Shown: piece after piece, positions 37,825-51,960 of the stretch
Layout: each line of letters begins with the position of its first letter
Numbering within the stretch: position 1 is the stretch's first letter
Assembly (NCBI RefSeq): GCF_000025965.1
Contig: NC_006513.1
Location: 806,001-870,000, forward strand
DNA length: 64,000 bases
Reading direction: 5' to 3'
DNA from: Aromatoleum aromaticum EbN1
Lineage (GTDB): Bacteria; Pseudomonadota; Gammaproteobacteria; Burkholderiales; Rhodocyclaceae
The notes under the pieces: generated by a model
Told to the model about the DNA's origin: nothing
Database searches by the model: none
Seen by the model: only the letters and a program-made list of their open reading frames with translations
Program-made: the position numbers and the translations under genes

Positions 37825-39063
37825 CTAGCTACGGTAGTCGGCGTTGATCTTCACGTAGTCGTACGAAAAATCGCATGTCCATACGGTTGCCCGTGCACGG
37901 CCCCGTCCGAGATCGACACGCACGGTGATCTCGGCTTCCTTCATCACCCGGACGCCGTCCTCCTCGCGGTAGGTCGGGGCGCGGCCGCCGAGTTCGGCGA
38001 CAAGTACCTCTTCGGCGGCGGTTCCAAGCCACACCCGTAGGCCTCCGACGTCCAGGTCCTGGATGCCGGCATAGCCGATCGCGGCGAGAATGCGGCCGAG
38101 GTTCGGGTCCGAGGCGAAGAACGCGGTCTTGACGAGCGGCGACTGGCCGATCGCGTACGCCACTTTGCGGCATTCAACGACGTCGAGACCGCCTTCGACA
38201 GCGATCGTCATGAATTTGGTCGCGCCTTCGCCGTCGCGGACGATCGCCTGCGCGAGCCGGATCGACACGTCGATGACTGCGTCGCGCAGCGCGTGGAAAT
38301 CCGACCCGAGCGGGTCGGCGATCTCGGCGTTGCCGGCCTGGCCGGTGGCGACGACGATGAACGAGTCGTTGGTCGAGGTGTCGCCATCGACCGTGATGCT
38401 GTTGAACGACAGATCCGCGGCCTCCTTCGTCAGCGCATCGAGCAAGGCCTGGGAGACGGCGGCGTCGCAGGCGAGAAAGCCGAGCATCGTCGCCATGTTC
38501 GGCTTGATCATGCCGGCGCCCTTGCTGATGCCGGTCAAGGTGACGGTGCGACCGCCGATCTCGACCTGCCGCGACACCGCTTTCGCCAGCGTGTCGGTCG
38601 TCATGATGGCGTGCGCCGCGTCGAACCAGCCGTCCTCGCGCAAATCCGCGTGCGCCGCGGGCAGCCCGGCGATCAGGCGGTCGACAGGCAGCGCTTCGAG
38701 GATCACGCCGGTCGAGAACGGCAGCACCTGCTCGGGCGCGACGCCCAGGGTGCGGCCGACCGCGACGCAGGTCGCGTGGGCGTCCGCCAACCCCTGTTCG
38801 CCGGTGCCCGCGTTCGCAACGCCGGTATTGATAACCAGCGCGCGCACGTCGCCGCCGGCGATGTGCTGCTTGCACAGCTGCACCGGCGCCGCGCAGAAGC
38901 GGTTGAGGGTGAACACACCGGCGACGCGGCTGCCGGCGGCAAGTTCGATCAGCGTCAGGTCACGCCGGTTGGCCTTGCGGATCCCGGCCTCCGCGACCCC
39001 GACGCGAACGCCGGGCACCGGAAGGAGATCGGACGGCTGCACAGCGATCAGATTCACAGGCAT
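37825..39063 (-). CDS. argJ: Glutamate N-acetyltransferase/amino-acid acetyltransferase ArgJ
   Basis: A 412-aa bifunctional arginine-pathway enzyme that moves acetyl from N-acetylornithine to glutamate and can acetylate glutamate from acetyl-CoA. It is made as a precursor that self-cleaves at Ala-Thr in [14 protein letters not shown]. The N-terminal chain and Thr-starting beta chain are both complete. The last codons D-Y-R-S plus TAG coincide with the proposed attachment core of the island, but the protein end (VKINADYRS) is intact. Confidence 0.95.
   Translation of the reverse strand: MPVNLIAVQPSDLLPVPGVRVGVAEAGIRKANRRDLTLIELAAGSRVAGVFTLNRFCAAPVQLCKQHIAGGDVRALVINTGVANAGTGEQGLADAHATCVAVGRTLGVAPEQVLPFSTGVILEALPVDRLIAGLPAAHADLREDGWFDAAHAIMTTDTLAKAVSRQVEIGGRTVTLTGISKGAGMIKPNMATMLGFLACDAAVSQALLDALTKEAADLSFNSITVDGDTSTNDSFIVVATGQAGNAEIADPLGSDFHALRDAVIDVSIRLAQAIVRDGEGATKFMTIAVEGGLDVVECRKVAYAIGQSPLVKTAFFASDPNLGRILAAIGYAGIQDLDVGGLRVWLGTAAEEVLVAELGGRAPTYREEDGVRVMKEAEITVRVDLGRGRARATVWTCDFSYDYVKINADYRS
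37828..37839 (-). repeat. Right border copy of the argJ-end 12-mer (attR candidate)
   Basis: GCTACGGTAGTC encodes the last four sense codons of argJ in reverse. The same 12 bases occur at 34203-34214 in the same orientation, at the far side of the integrase element. Confidence 0.5.
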
Positions 39064-39218
39064 GGTTTTCTCCGTGGAACAGGATACGAGGTGGAAGGCC
39101 GCCCGTGGCCACGGTCAAAACGATCGGCCATGCCCGGAATAACCGGAATCCGGGTCGTGGCACGCGATTGCGCGAGCGCTCCGGGGGCGAATCCCGGCAA
39201 CTCCTCGCGCATCGCATC

Positions 39219-41942
<2,724 letters not shown>

Positions 41943-42113
41943 GGATGGTGGGGTCGGACGATTCGGCAAAGGCGCAAGTTTAGCATGTGGGTGGAATCGA
42001 TCCGTATTGCAAGTCACGCTGCGCCGCAAGGGCGTGACCACGTCCCGCCCTTGCGGCGCTTGCAGGCGCAGGGCGTGAAACCTACCATGGGGAATGATCG
42101 CGAGCGCACTTCC

Positions 42114-42548
42114 ATGACCCAGCTTATCCAGCGATTTCTCGGCAGCGGCGACGCGCTCGCACGTTTGCGCGACCACGCTGCGCGCCTGCGCAAACTTCAG
42201 GCGGTGCTGGAACAGCATCTTCCCCCGGCCCTGGCGTCCGCGTGCGCAGTCGCCAATGTCAAGAACGACACTCTCGTGCTCTTGGCCCATGGCGGAGCGG
42301 TCGCCGTGCGGCTCAAGCAGATCGCACCGACTCTCGCGGAACAGTTCGGTGCGGCCGGCATGCCGATCCGGACGATCCAGGTCAAGGTCCAGGTGATCGA
42401 GGAGCGCGAAGCGCCGCGCCCTGCCCCGGACCGGACGCTGTCGGACGCGGGGCGGCGCAGCCTCGCCGATTTTTCATCGAGCCTGCCGGCCGATTCGCCG
42501 CTGCGCGAATCGCTGGAGCGACTGATAGATCGCAGCCGGGCCGGCTGA
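42114..42548 (+). CDS. DUF721 (DciA-like) protein
   Basis: A 144-aa protein with the DUF721 fold. The segment [20 protein letters not shown] is followed by [20 protein letters not shown] and an amphipathic helix. DciA-type proteins with this domain help load the replicative helicase where DnaC is absent, so that role is possible. The C-terminal 40 residues are Arg/Pro-rich and probably disordered. An upstream ATG at 42087 would add 9 residues. Location beside secA is usual for proteobacteria. Confidence 0.8.
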   Translation: MTQLIQRFLGSGDALARLRDHAARLRKLQAVLEQHLPPALASACAVANVKNDTLVLLAHGGAVAVRLKQIAPTLAEQFGAAGMPIRTIQVKVQVIEEREAPRPAPDRTLSDAGRRSLADFSSSLPADSPLRESLERLIDRSRAG

Positions 42549-42630
42549 AGCGCTCGTTAGAGCACCCTCGCGCTACGCGCGGTCCCGCCATGCGGGACTG
42601 AGCGCTTCTTGGGACGGCCCGGCGAAGCGC

Positions 42631-42819
42631 TCACGCGAGCGGCAGGAACACCCGCTCGAGCGCGAGCAGCGCGAGGAATACGAAGACGACGACGAGGCCG
42701 GCGCGAAGGAAATTCCACGCCCAGCGGCGATAACGAGGATTGCCGGTCAGCATCCATGCGATCAGCGAGGCGCCGATGCCGATCGCCGCAAGGACTGCGA
42801 GAAGACGAATGGCCAGCAT
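42631..42819 (-). CDS. Small two-helix membrane protein downstream of lpxC
   Basis: A 62-aa protein with two hydrophobic helices (about 5-24 and 37-55) and a basic loop between them (NPRYRRWAWN). The ATG lies 8 bases after the lpxC stop, so it is probably translated by reinitiation. No family or function is recognised. Its place suggests an envelope role. Confidence 0.65.
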   Translation of the reverse strand: MLAIRLLAVLAAIGIGASLIAWMLTGNPRYRRWAWNFLRAGLVVVFVFLALLALERVFLPLA

Positions 42820-42827
42820 CGTCGTGA

Positions 42828-43748
42828 TCAGGTCGCCGGCGCGAGCTCGAACTGATGACTCACCGCGGCGGGAGTCATTCCCGGCTGCTCGAACGTGGCG
42901 ATTTCCCACGCCGAGCGGTCCTCGAGCAGGACGCGCAGGATCTGGTTGTTCAGCGCGTGCCCCGCCTTGTGCGCGCTGTAGGCCGCGAGCAGCGGGTGGC
43001 CGCACAGATACAGGTCGCCGATCGCGTCGAGCACCTTGTGCTTGACGAACTCATCGACGTAGCGCAAGCCGTCGGAATTGAGCACGCGGTATTCGTCCAT
43101 GACGATCGCGTTATCGAGGCTGCCACCGAGGGCCAGTCCGTGGGCGCGCATCGAATCGACATCCTGCATGAAACCGAAAGTACGGGCGCGGGCGACGTCG
43201 CGCACGTACGAATGTTCGGCAAAATCGACGGTCACGCTGGTCGAGGTCTTGTCGATCGCCGGGTGGTTGAAAACGATCGAGAATGTCAGCCGGAAGCCGT
43301 CGTGCGGCTCGAGCCGCACCCATTTGTCGTCCTCGCGGTACTCGACCGCCTTTTTCACGCGCAGGAAGCGCTTCGGCGCCTTCTGCTCCTCGATGCCTGC
43401 CGACTGCAGCAGAAACACGAACGGGCCGGCGCTGCCGTCGAGGATCGGGAGCTCGGGCGCATCGACGTCGACGTGAAGATTGTCCACGCCCAGGCCGGCC
43501 ACCGCAGACATCAGGTGCTCTACGGTGCCGACTTTCGCCCCGTTGCGCTCCAGTCCGGAGCACATGCGCGTGTCGCACACGGAATACGGATCGGCAGGCA
43601 GGTCGCACGGCGGATCGAGATCGACGCGGTGAAAGACGACCCCCGTGTCGGGCGCTGCCGGCCGCAGCACGAGCTGGACCTTGCGTCCCCCGTGCAGCCC
43701 TACCCCGGTGGCCTTGACGATCGATTTGAGGGTGCGCTGCCTGATCAT
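42828..43748 (-). CDS. lpxC: UDP-3-O-acyl-N-acetylglucosamine deacetylase
   Basis: A 306-aa zinc deacetylase, the committed step of lipid A synthesis. His78 (GTVEHLMSA) and the [10 protein letters not shown] segment give the zinc and catalytic residues. The start [20 protein letters not shown] is the family one. It follows ftsZ across a 237-base structured spacer, the usual end of a dcw cluster in proteobacteria. Confidence 0.97.
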   Translation of the reverse strand: MIRQRTLKSIVKATGVGLHGGRKVQLVLRPAAPDTGVVFHRVDLDPPCDLPADPYSVCDTRMCSGLERNGAKVGTVEHLMSAVAGLGVDNLHVDVDAPELPILDGSAGPFVFLLQSAGIEEQKAPKRFLRVKKAVEYREDDKWVRLEPHDGFRLTFSIVFNHPAIDKTSTSVTVDFAEHSYVRDVARARTFGFMQDVDSMRAHGLALGGSLDNAIVMDEYRVLNSDGLRYVDEFVKHKVLDAIGDLYLCGHPLLAAYSAHKAGHALNNQILRVLLEDRSAWEIATFEQPGMTPAAVSHQFELAPAT

Positions 43749-43913
43749 TTTTGAATTATTCCTGTTTCCGGCCAGCAGTTTAACACGGCAACCGGCGCCT
43801 TCCGGGACCCTGCGCGCCGGGCGGGTCCACGGGCGGCACTGCCTGCAACGGTTCATTGGACCGCGGCAGGAGCGTTTCGCTCCGGCGGAAATCTGGGGCG
43901 GGAGCGCGAGGCC

Positions 43914-43961
43914 ACAGGCGCCCTGACGCCGACCGGAGGCAGCGGTCTACGGGGCGCCTGT
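43914..43961 (-). terminator. Compound hairpin between ftsZ and lpxC
   Basis: ACAGGCGCCC (43914-43923) pairs with GGGCGCCTGT (43952-43961), and the 28-base loop holds GACCG/CGGTC. A second hairpin GGAGCG-TTT-CGCTCC is at 43869-43883. No T-run follows. It may weaken read-through from ftsZ to lpxC or protect the ftsZ message end. Confidence 0.4.
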
Positions 43962-43985
43962 CGAACGGGACGAAACGCCGGTGCG

Positions 43986-45125
43986 TCAGTCGGCCTGCTT
44001 GCGCAGGAAAGCCGGGATGTCGTAAGTTCCCATGCCGTTTGCACTCATCGCTTCGACGGTGGTGCGCCGGGTGTGGCGGATCACCGCCGGGACGTCGAGA
44101 TTGGCCATGTTGACGTTGCCGCCGAGCGCGCCGTAAGTGCCCGTACCCTGCACGACCTGCATCACTGGCTGGCGTCCGGTGCGTGGCGCGCCGAGGCCGG
44201 TCGCGACGACGGTCACGCGCACGCGGTCTTCCATCGCCTCGTCGAACACGGTGCCGTATTTCACGAAGGCTTCGGGGGCAGCGAACGCCTGCACCGTTTT
44301 CACTGCATCGCGCACTTCCGACATCTTCAGCGAGCGGCTGGCGGTGATGTTGATCAGCACGCAGCGCGCGCCCGACAGTTCCGTACCTTCGAGCAGCGGG
44401 CTGACCGCGGCCTGCTCGGCAGCGATGCGCGCCCGATCGAGGCCATCGGCTTCCGCCGAGCCCATCATCGCCCGACCCATCTCGCCCATCGCGGTGCGCA
44501 CGTCCTGGAAGTCGACGTTGACGAGGCCGGGAACATTGATGATCTCGGCAATGCCGCCGACCGCACTGCGCAGCACGTTGTCCGCCGAGCGGAAGCAGTC
44601 CTCGAAGCCGGCGTCGTCGCCATACACTTCGAGCAGCTTGTCGTTGAGCACGATGATCAGGGAATCGACGTAGCGCGTCAGTTCCTCGATACCGCTCTCG
44701 GCCACCCGCAGGCGGTTTTCGAAGTCGAACGGCTTGGTGACGACCGCGACGGTCAGGATACCCATCTCCTTCGCGATCTCGGCGACCACCGGGCCGGCAC
44801 CGGTGCCGGTGCCGCCGCCCATGCCGCCGGTGATGAAGCACATGTGCGCGCCGTCGAGCGCCGCCGCGATGGCATCGCGCGAATCCTGCGCGGCAGCCCG
44901 GCCGGCTTCGGGTTTCGATCCCGCGCCGAGCCCGGAGCTGCCGAGCTGGATCTTGTTCGGCGCGAGGCAGCGGCTCAACGCCTGGGCGTCGGTGTTGGCA
45001 ACGATGAACTCCACGCCCTGCACATTCTCGCGGATCATGTGGTCGACAGCGTTACCGCCGGCCCCGCCGACACCGATCACCTTGATCACCGTGCCGGTCT
45101 GTTCCTTCTCAACGATTTCGATCAT
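43986..45125 (-). CDS. ftsZ: Cell division protein FtsZ
   Basis: A 379-aa tubulin-like GTPase that builds the Z ring. The GTP-binding loop GGMGGGTGTGAGPVVAE and the T7 region NVDFQDVRTAM are intact. The C-terminal peptide IPAFLRKQAD binds FtsA and ZipA. The start MIEIVEKEQTG is preferred over an open frame reaching 45197. The 139-base spacer from ftsA has an AT-rich stretch with TTATAAAAT, so a private ftsZ promoter is likely. Confidence 0.97.
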   Translation of the reverse strand: MIEIVEKEQTGTVIKVIGVGGAGGNAVDHMIRENVQGVEFIVANTDAQALSRCLAPNKIQLGSSGLGAGSKPEAGRAAAQDSRDAIAAALDGAHMCFITGGMGGGTGTGAGPVVAEIAKEMGILTVAVVTKPFDFENRLRVAESGIEELTRYVDSLIIVLNDKLLEVYGDDAGFEDCFRSADNVLRSAVGGIAEIINVPGLVNVDFQDVRTAMGEMGRAMMGSAEADGLDRARIAAEQAAVSPLLEGTELSGARCVLINITASRSLKMSEVRDAVKTVQAFAAPEAFVKYGTVFDEAMEDRVRVTVVATGLGAPRTGRQPVMQVVQGTGTYGALGGNVNMANLDVPAVIRHTRRTTVEAMSANGMGTYDIPAFLRKQAD

Positions 45126-45264
45126 TTGCCTCGTCTCCTGAATATCAACCGTTTTGCGCACTGCGTTCCCGGCCACTGCATTTAGTGTCAAACGCAAATT
45201 TTATAACTAAATAGCAGGTTAACGCGGGCGCACCTTCAAATTCGACGGATGACTCCCCATCCGC

Positions 45265-46494
45265 TCAGAAATTCTTCTCGAACCATGACTTCATCCGCCC
45301 GAACACCTGGCGGACACTGCGCGTTTCACGTGCCAGCATGCCCCGCCGGCGCTGCGCGGACCCTTCCATCACCAGCCCCATCGCGTTCGCGTAGCGCGGC
45401 TGGCACACGACGTCGGCAAGCCCTCCTGCATACTGCGGCGAGCCGATGCGCACCGGCATGTGGAACACTTCCTCGCCGAGCTCCACCATGCCCAGCATCA
45501 TGGAGGAACCGCCGGTCAGCACGACCCCCGACGACAGCAGCTCCTCGTAGCCGCTGCGGCGCAATTCGGCCTGCACCAGCTCGAACAGTTCGGAGACCCG
45601 CGGCTCGATGACGTCGGCGAGACGCTGGCGCGACAGCGGCCGCGGCGGCCGGTCGCCGACGCCGGGCACTTCGATCATCTCCTCGGGATCGGCGAGTGTG
45701 TGCAGCGCGACGCCGTGGCGGATCTTGATCTCCTCGGCTTCGGAGGTCGGCGTGCGCAGTGCCATCGCGATGTCGTTGGTGACCTGGTCACCGGCGATCG
45801 GGAGCACCGCAGTGTGGCGGATCGCGCCATGAGTGAAGACGGCGATGTCGGTCGTACCGCCGCCGATATCGACGAGGCACACACCGAGGTCCTTCTCGTC
45901 CTCGGTCAGCACCGCGTAGCTCGACGCGAGCGGCTGCAGGATCAGGTCCATGACCTCCAGGCCGCAGCGGCGCACGCACTTGATGACGTTCTGTGCCGCC
46001 GACACCGCGCCGGTGACGATATGCACCTTGACCTCGAGCTTGACGCCGCTCATGCCGATCGGCTCGCGCACGCCGCCCTGGCCGTCGATGATGAACTCCT
46101 GCGTCAGGATGTGCAGGATCTGCTGTTCGGCCGGGATCGGCATCGCGCGCGCGACCTCGATCACGCGCTCGACGTCCAGCGGCGTGACCTCCTTGTCCTT
46201 GATCGCGACCATCCCGTTGGAATTGAAGCTCTTGATGTGGCTGCCGGCGATCCCGGTATAGACGTCGCGGATCTTGCACTCGGCCATCTGCTCGACTTCC
46301 TGGATCACGCGCGCGATCGCATCGACGGTGGCCTCGATATTCACAACCACGCCGCGTTTGAGACCGCTGGTCGGCTGCGTCGCGAGCCCGATGACATTGA
46401 GGCGCCCGTCCGGACGCGACTCGGCCACCATGCAGGTGACCTTGGCGGTACCGATATCGAGACCGACGACCAAGTCCTTGTATTCCTTGCTCAT
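45265..46494 (-). CDS. ftsA: Cell division protein FtsA
   Basis: A 409-aa actin-like ATPase that anchors FtsZ to the membrane. Phosphate-binding motifs are LVVGLDIGTAKVTCMV and LVDIGGGTTDIAVF, with the adenosine motif VLTGGSSMMLGM. The C-terminal amphipathic anchor is RQVFGRMKSWFEKNF. The start overlaps the ftsQ stop as ATGA. Confidence 0.97.
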   Translation of the reverse strand: MSKEYKDLVVGLDIGTAKVTCMVAESRPDGRLNVIGLATQPTSGLKRGVVVNIEATVDAIARVIQEVEQMAECKIRDVYTGIAGSHIKSFNSNGMVAIKDKEVTPLDVERVIEVARAMPIPAEQQILHILTQEFIIDGQGGVREPIGMSGVKLEVKVHIVTGAVSAAQNVIKCVRRCGLEVMDLILQPLASSYAVLTEDEKDLGVCLVDIGGGTTDIAVFTHGAIRHTAVLPIAGDQVTNDIAMALRTPTSEAEEIKIRHGVALHTLADPEEMIEVPGVGDRPPRPLSRQRLADVIEPRVSELFELVQAELRRSGYEELLSSGVVLTGGSSMMLGMVELGEEVFHMPVRIGSPQYAGGLADVVCQPRYANAMGLVMEGSAQRRRGMLARETRSVRQVFGRMKSWFEKNF

Positions 46495-47327
46495 TGCTTG
46501 CCTTTCGTTGCTTTCAAGTCGCCCACCGGAGTGAGCGCGAATCCGCTCGGATAGCGGAGATCCGCTACCGCAACCTGTACTCCGACGCTGTCGCGCGCGT
46601 TCGGCCACGCATGAACGAAGCGCGCCAGCCGCTGATCAGTCGGGGCCTTTTCATGGTCCCGGCCGAGCACGATGACCAGGCCGTCGTCGAGGCGCAACTG
46701 CCACGCCTGGCGCGCCGACAGCGCCAGGCTGACGAGACGGCGACCGAGCGGCTCGAGCACGCGCTCGAACTCGCGATGCCGCGACTGGATGTATGCCGCC
46801 GAGCCCTGCGGGCCCGAGAAAGCCGGGATGTCGGCGTTGCTGGCGGCGATGAACACTTCGCCGTAGCGATTCACGAGCTGCGATTCGCCGCTCTCCGAAA
46901 CCGTCCAGTACGCCGCCGCCTGGTGCTCCTCGAGCCGCAGTTCGAGGACGTCCGGCCAGCGCCGCCGTACTTCCGCACGGCGTACCCACGGCAGCTTCTC
47001 GAACACCCCCCGCACCTGCTCGAGGTCGACCGAGAAAAAATTGCCGCGGATCGCGGTGCGCGCGACGTATTCGAGTTGCGCTGTCGTGACCTGTGCCGGC
47101 GGCGTCAGCACGACGACTTCGCGCAGCGGAAAAAGCGGCCGCGACAGGAACCACACCACGAGCGCGTAGCCGAGCGCGACCGCCGCGAACAGCATCAGCA
47201 CCTCCGAAATCAGGTTCAGCGTCGCCGGCCTGTCCCACAATCCTTCCTTTTCGCGGGCGCGTGCCGGCGCCCGGTTGCCGCCGAGGCCGCCGTGACGCAA
47301 CGCGGTGCCGGGACGGAAGTCAGCCAA
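46491..47327 (-). CDS. ftsQ: Cell division protein FtsQ
   Basis: A 278-aa bitopic protein. A basic cytoplasmic tail and one membrane helix (about 40-62) precede the periplasmic POTRA domain ([20 protein letters not shown]) and the beta domain. It links early and late divisome proteins with FtsB and FtsL. It overlaps ddlB by 8 bases and ftsA by 4. Confidence 0.94.
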   Translation of the reverse strand: MADFRPGTALRHGGLGGNRAPARAREKEGLWDRPATLNLISEVLMLFAAVALGYALVVWFLSRPLFPLREVVVLTPPAQVTTAQLEYVARTAIRGNFFSVDLEQVRGVFEKLPWVRRAEVRRRWPDVLELRLEEHQAAAYWTVSESGESQLVNRYGEVFIAASNADIPAFSGPQGSAAYIQSRHREFERVLEPLGRRLVSLALSARQAWQLRLDDGLVIVLGRDHEKAPTDQRLARFVHAWPNARDSVGVQVAVADLRYPSGFALTPVGDLKATKGKQ

Positions 47328-48245
47328 GACGCGCGTCCTCGAGGATCGCCAGGCACAGCGCGGTGAAGTCCAGCCCGACGGCTTTGGCCGCCATCGGCAC
47401 CAGCGAATGGCCGGTCATGCCGGGCGAAGTGTTCATCTCGAGCAGGTACGGCCGGCCGTCCCCGGTCAGCATCAGATCGGCGCGACCCCAGCCGCGGCAG
47501 CCAAGCGCGCGCGCGCTCTTCATCACCAGCGCCTGCAGCGCCTGCTCCTGTTCGGCGGGCAGGCCGCTTGGGCACAGGTAGCGGGTTTCATCGGTGAAAT
47601 ACTTGTTCTGATAGTCATATTTCCCGCCCGGCGCCTCGATGCGGATCACCGGCAGCGCACGCTCGGCGAGGAAAGGCACCGTCAGCTCGGCGCCGACGAT
47701 GAATTCCTCGGCCAGCACGAGGTCATCGAAGCGCGCCGCGCGCTCCCACGCCGCCTTGAGCTGGCTCGCCGCGGTGACTTTCGTCGCGCCCATGCTCGAG
47801 CCTTCATGCACCGGCTTGACGAAGATCGGCAGCCCCAACTCGGCGACGACGGCCTCCCAGTCGGTATCCCCGGCGAGGATCGCGTAGCGCGGTGTCGGCA
47901 GGCCGCATGCGGCCCACACCATTTTCGTGCGCCATTTGTCCATGGCCAGCGCGGAGGCCATCACGCCGCTGCCGGTGTAAGGGATCTTCAGCAGTTCCAG
48001 CAGCCCCTGCACCGTGCCGTCCTCGCCGCCGCGGCCATGCAGCGCGATGAACGCCCGGTCGAAGCCCTGCTCCTTGAGGATGTGCAGGTCCTGCTGCGCC
48101 GGGTCGAAGCCATGTGCGTCGACCCCAGCTGCCTGCAACGCTGCCAGCACCGCACCGCCGGACATCAGCGAGACTTCCCGCTCCGCGGACGTGCCGCCGA
48201 GCAGCACTGCGACTTTCCCGAATTTTGCCCCCACGCCGTTGCCCC

Positions 48246-48249
<4 letters not shown>
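47320..48249 (-). CDS. ddlB: D-alanine--D-alanine ligase
   Basis: A 309-aa ATP-grasp enzyme that makes the D-Ala-D-Ala dipeptide for the murein precursor. [30 protein letters not shown] and the metal-binding [12 protein letters not shown] are present. The start is a GTG overlapping the murC stop as GTGA. A second GTG five codons on is also possible. Confidence 0.95.
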
Positions 48250-49657
<1,408 letters not shown>

Positions 49658-49661
<4 letters not shown>

Positions 49662-50731
49662 TTCTTTTTTCTCCCTGCGGCGAGTTCCTCGCAGACCTGT
49701 GCAACCGCTTCGGCGGCGCGCGGCTTCGCCAGCGCCCGCGCCTTCGTCGCCATGTCGAGCAGGTGGTCGCGGGCGAGGCTCTCGATAATGCCTGCCAGCC
49801 GTTCCGCATCGAGCTGCGGCTGCGGCAGCAGGTAGGCGGCGCCACGATCGGCGAGAAACTGCGCGTTTCCGGTCTGGTGATCGTCGACGGCGTGCGGGAA
49901 CGGCACCAGCAGGCTCGCCGCGCCGACCGCCGCGAGTTCTGCGACCGTCAGCGCTCCGGCACGGCAGACGACGAGATCGGCCTCGGCATATCTGGACGCC
50001 ATGTCGTCGATGAACGGCAGCAGTTCGCCCTCGACGCCGGCTTCCGCGTACGCCGCGCGCAGCGCTTCGAGCTGCTTCGCGCCGGCCTGGTGCGTGACGA
50101 TCGGCCGCTGCGCCTTGTCAATCCGCGCGAGCGCTTTCGGCACGGTGTCGTTCAGCACCGCGGCCCCGAGGCTGCCGCCAACGACGAGCAGCTTCAGCGG
50201 CCCGCTGCGCCCGGCAAAACGTGCGTCGGGCGGCGCCACGGCGGCGATGTCGGCGCGCACGGGATTGCCGACCCAGCCGGCTTTCTTCAGCGTATGCGGA
50301 AAACCCGACAGCACGCGGTCGGCGACGCCGGCGAGCACGCGGTTGGCGAGGCCGGCGACCGAATTCTGTTCGTGCACCACCAGCGGGCGGCCGAGCAGCG
50401 CTGCCATCATGCCGCCGGGGAACGTGACGTAACCGCCCATGCCGAGCACGACATCGGGGCGGATGCGCCGCAGTTCGCCGAGCGCCTGCCAGAAGCCGCG
50501 CAGCAGGTTCAACGGCAGCAGCAGCTTGCGCAGCAGGCCCTTGCCGCGCAAGGCGCCAAAGTGCACCCACGCAGTCTCGTAGCCGTGCTGCGGCACGATC
50601 CGCGCTTCCATGCCGTCCGGGTTGCCCATCCACACGATGCGCCAGCCGCGCCCGCGCAATTGCTCGGCGACGGCAACGCCGGGGAAGATGTGGCCGCCGG
50701 TGCCGCCCGCCATCACAAGCAACGTCTTCAT
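49658..50731 (-). CDS. murG: Lipid II synthase MurG
   Basis: A 357-aa GT-B glycosyltransferase that adds GlcNAc to lipid I at the inner face of the membrane. [31 protein letters not shown] and [11 protein letters not shown] are family motifs. The start [14 protein letters not shown] overlaps the ftsW stop as ATGA. The 60-codon open frame upstream is a shadow of ftsW. Confidence 0.97.
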
Positions 50732-51960
50732 GCTCCGCACCCCCGCTTCAACTGGCGCACTTCCCAGTCGACGCGCAGCAGAATCGCCAGCGCGAGGCAG
50801 TTCGCGACGATGCCCGAGCCGCCGAAACTCATCAGCGGCAGCGTCAGACCCTTGGTCGGCAGCAAACCCATGTTGACGCCCATGTTGATGAACGACTGGA
50901 CACCGAGCCACAGCCCGATGCCCATCGCGACGAGGCCGGAAAAATAGCGTTCCAGCTTGACCGCCTCGCGCCCCAGGACGAGCGCGCGATGAATCAGGAT
51001 CGCGAACAGCGCGATCACCGTCAGCACTCCGGCGAAGCCGAGCTCCTCGGCGATCACCGCGAGGAGGAAATCCGTGTGCGCCTCAGGCAGATAGAACAGC
51101 TTCTCGACGCTCGCGCCGAGCCCCACGCCGAACCATTCCCCGCGGCCGAACGCGATCAGCGCGTGCGACAGCTGATAGCCTTTGCCGAACGCGTCCTGCC
51201 ACGGGTCCATGAAGCCGAAGATGCGGTCGCGGCGATACGGCGACAGCCAGATCAGGAGCATGAAGCCGATCACCGCGACGAGCGCGAGCAGCGCGAACAC
51301 CCGCACGTTGATGCCACCGAGGAACAGCACGCCGAACGCGATCGCGGTGATGACGACGAAAGCGCCGAAATCAGGCTCGCCGAGCAGCAGGAAGCCGACC
51401 AGCAGAATCATCGCCGCCATCGGCAGGAAGCCGCGCCGAAAACTGCCCATGTCGGGCAACTTGCGCACCGTGTAGTCGGCGGCATACAGCGCGACGAACA
51501 GCTTCATCAGCTCCGACGGCTGCAGGTTCAGCGGACCGAGCGGCAGCCAGCGCTGCGCGCCGTTGACCTCGCGGCCGACGCCCGGGATCAGCACGACGAC
51601 GAGGAGCATGACGCCAATGAGGAACAGCCACGGCGCGAAGCGCTGCCACTGGCGCATCGACAGCTGGAACGCGGCGAGGCCGGCCCCGATTCCGACCGCC
51701 AGGAACATCGCGTGCCGCAGCAGGAAGTAATGCGACTGGTGGCCGGTGAAGCGGCTGCCTTCGGCAGTGGCGATCGACGACGAATAAACCATCACCAGCC
51801 CGATCAGCAGGAGCCCGGTCGCCGACCAGATCAGCAACGGATCGAGTTCACGCAGCGAATCGGCCGGGCGCATCAGGCGGTCGACGGCGCGGCTCGTCTG
51901 CGTGCCGCCGTTTTCGCGGCGCGTGGCAAAGAAACCGGCGAAGGTGCTGGCGAACTTCAT
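50728..51960 (-). CDS. ftsW: Peptidoglycan polymerase FtsW (SEDS family)
   Basis: A 410-aa membrane protein with about ten helices. [20 protein letters not shown] and [14 protein letters not shown] are SEDS motifs. It polymerises septal glycan with FtsI. The cytoplasmic N-terminus of about 40 residues is slightly longer than usual. It overlaps murD and murG by 4 bases each. Confidence 0.96.
   Translation of the reverse strand: MKFASTFAGFFATRRENGGTQTSRAVDRLMRPADSLRELDPLLIWSATGLLLIGLVMVYSSSIATAEGSRFTGHQSHYFLLRHAMFLAVGIGAGLAAFQLSMRQWQRFAPWLFLIGVMLLVVVLIPGVGREVNGAQRWLPLGPLNLQPSELMKLFVALYAADYTVRKLPDMGSFRRGFLPMAAMILLVGFLLLGEPDFGAFVVITAIAFGVLFLGGINVRVFALLALVAVIGFMLLIWLSPYRRDRIFGFMDPWQDAFGKGYQLSHALIAFGRGEWFGVGLGASVEKLFYLPEAHTDFLLAVIAEELGFAGVLTVIALFAILIHRALVLGREAVKLERYFSGLVAMGIGLWLGVQSFINMGVNMGLLPTKGLTLPLMSFGGSGIVANCLALAILLRVDWEVRQLKRGCGA

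Larger units (their letters stand above)
34203..37839. mobile_element. 3.6-kb integrated element beside the argJ 3' end
   Basis: The region separates argJ from the sensor gene and carries a P4-type integrase, two small unknown genes and a toxin-antitoxin-like pair, all on the minus strand. A 12-bp direct repeat (GCTACGGTAGTC) marks both outer limits. One copy is the last four sense codons of argJ (37828-37839) and the other is at 34203-34214. Inside each end lie related GTTACTC/CTTACTC repeats. Base composition and codon use of the toxin part are less GC-rich than the flanks. No phage structural, replication or transfer genes are present, so it is a minimal island or a remnant of a larger one. 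Confidence 0.7.
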
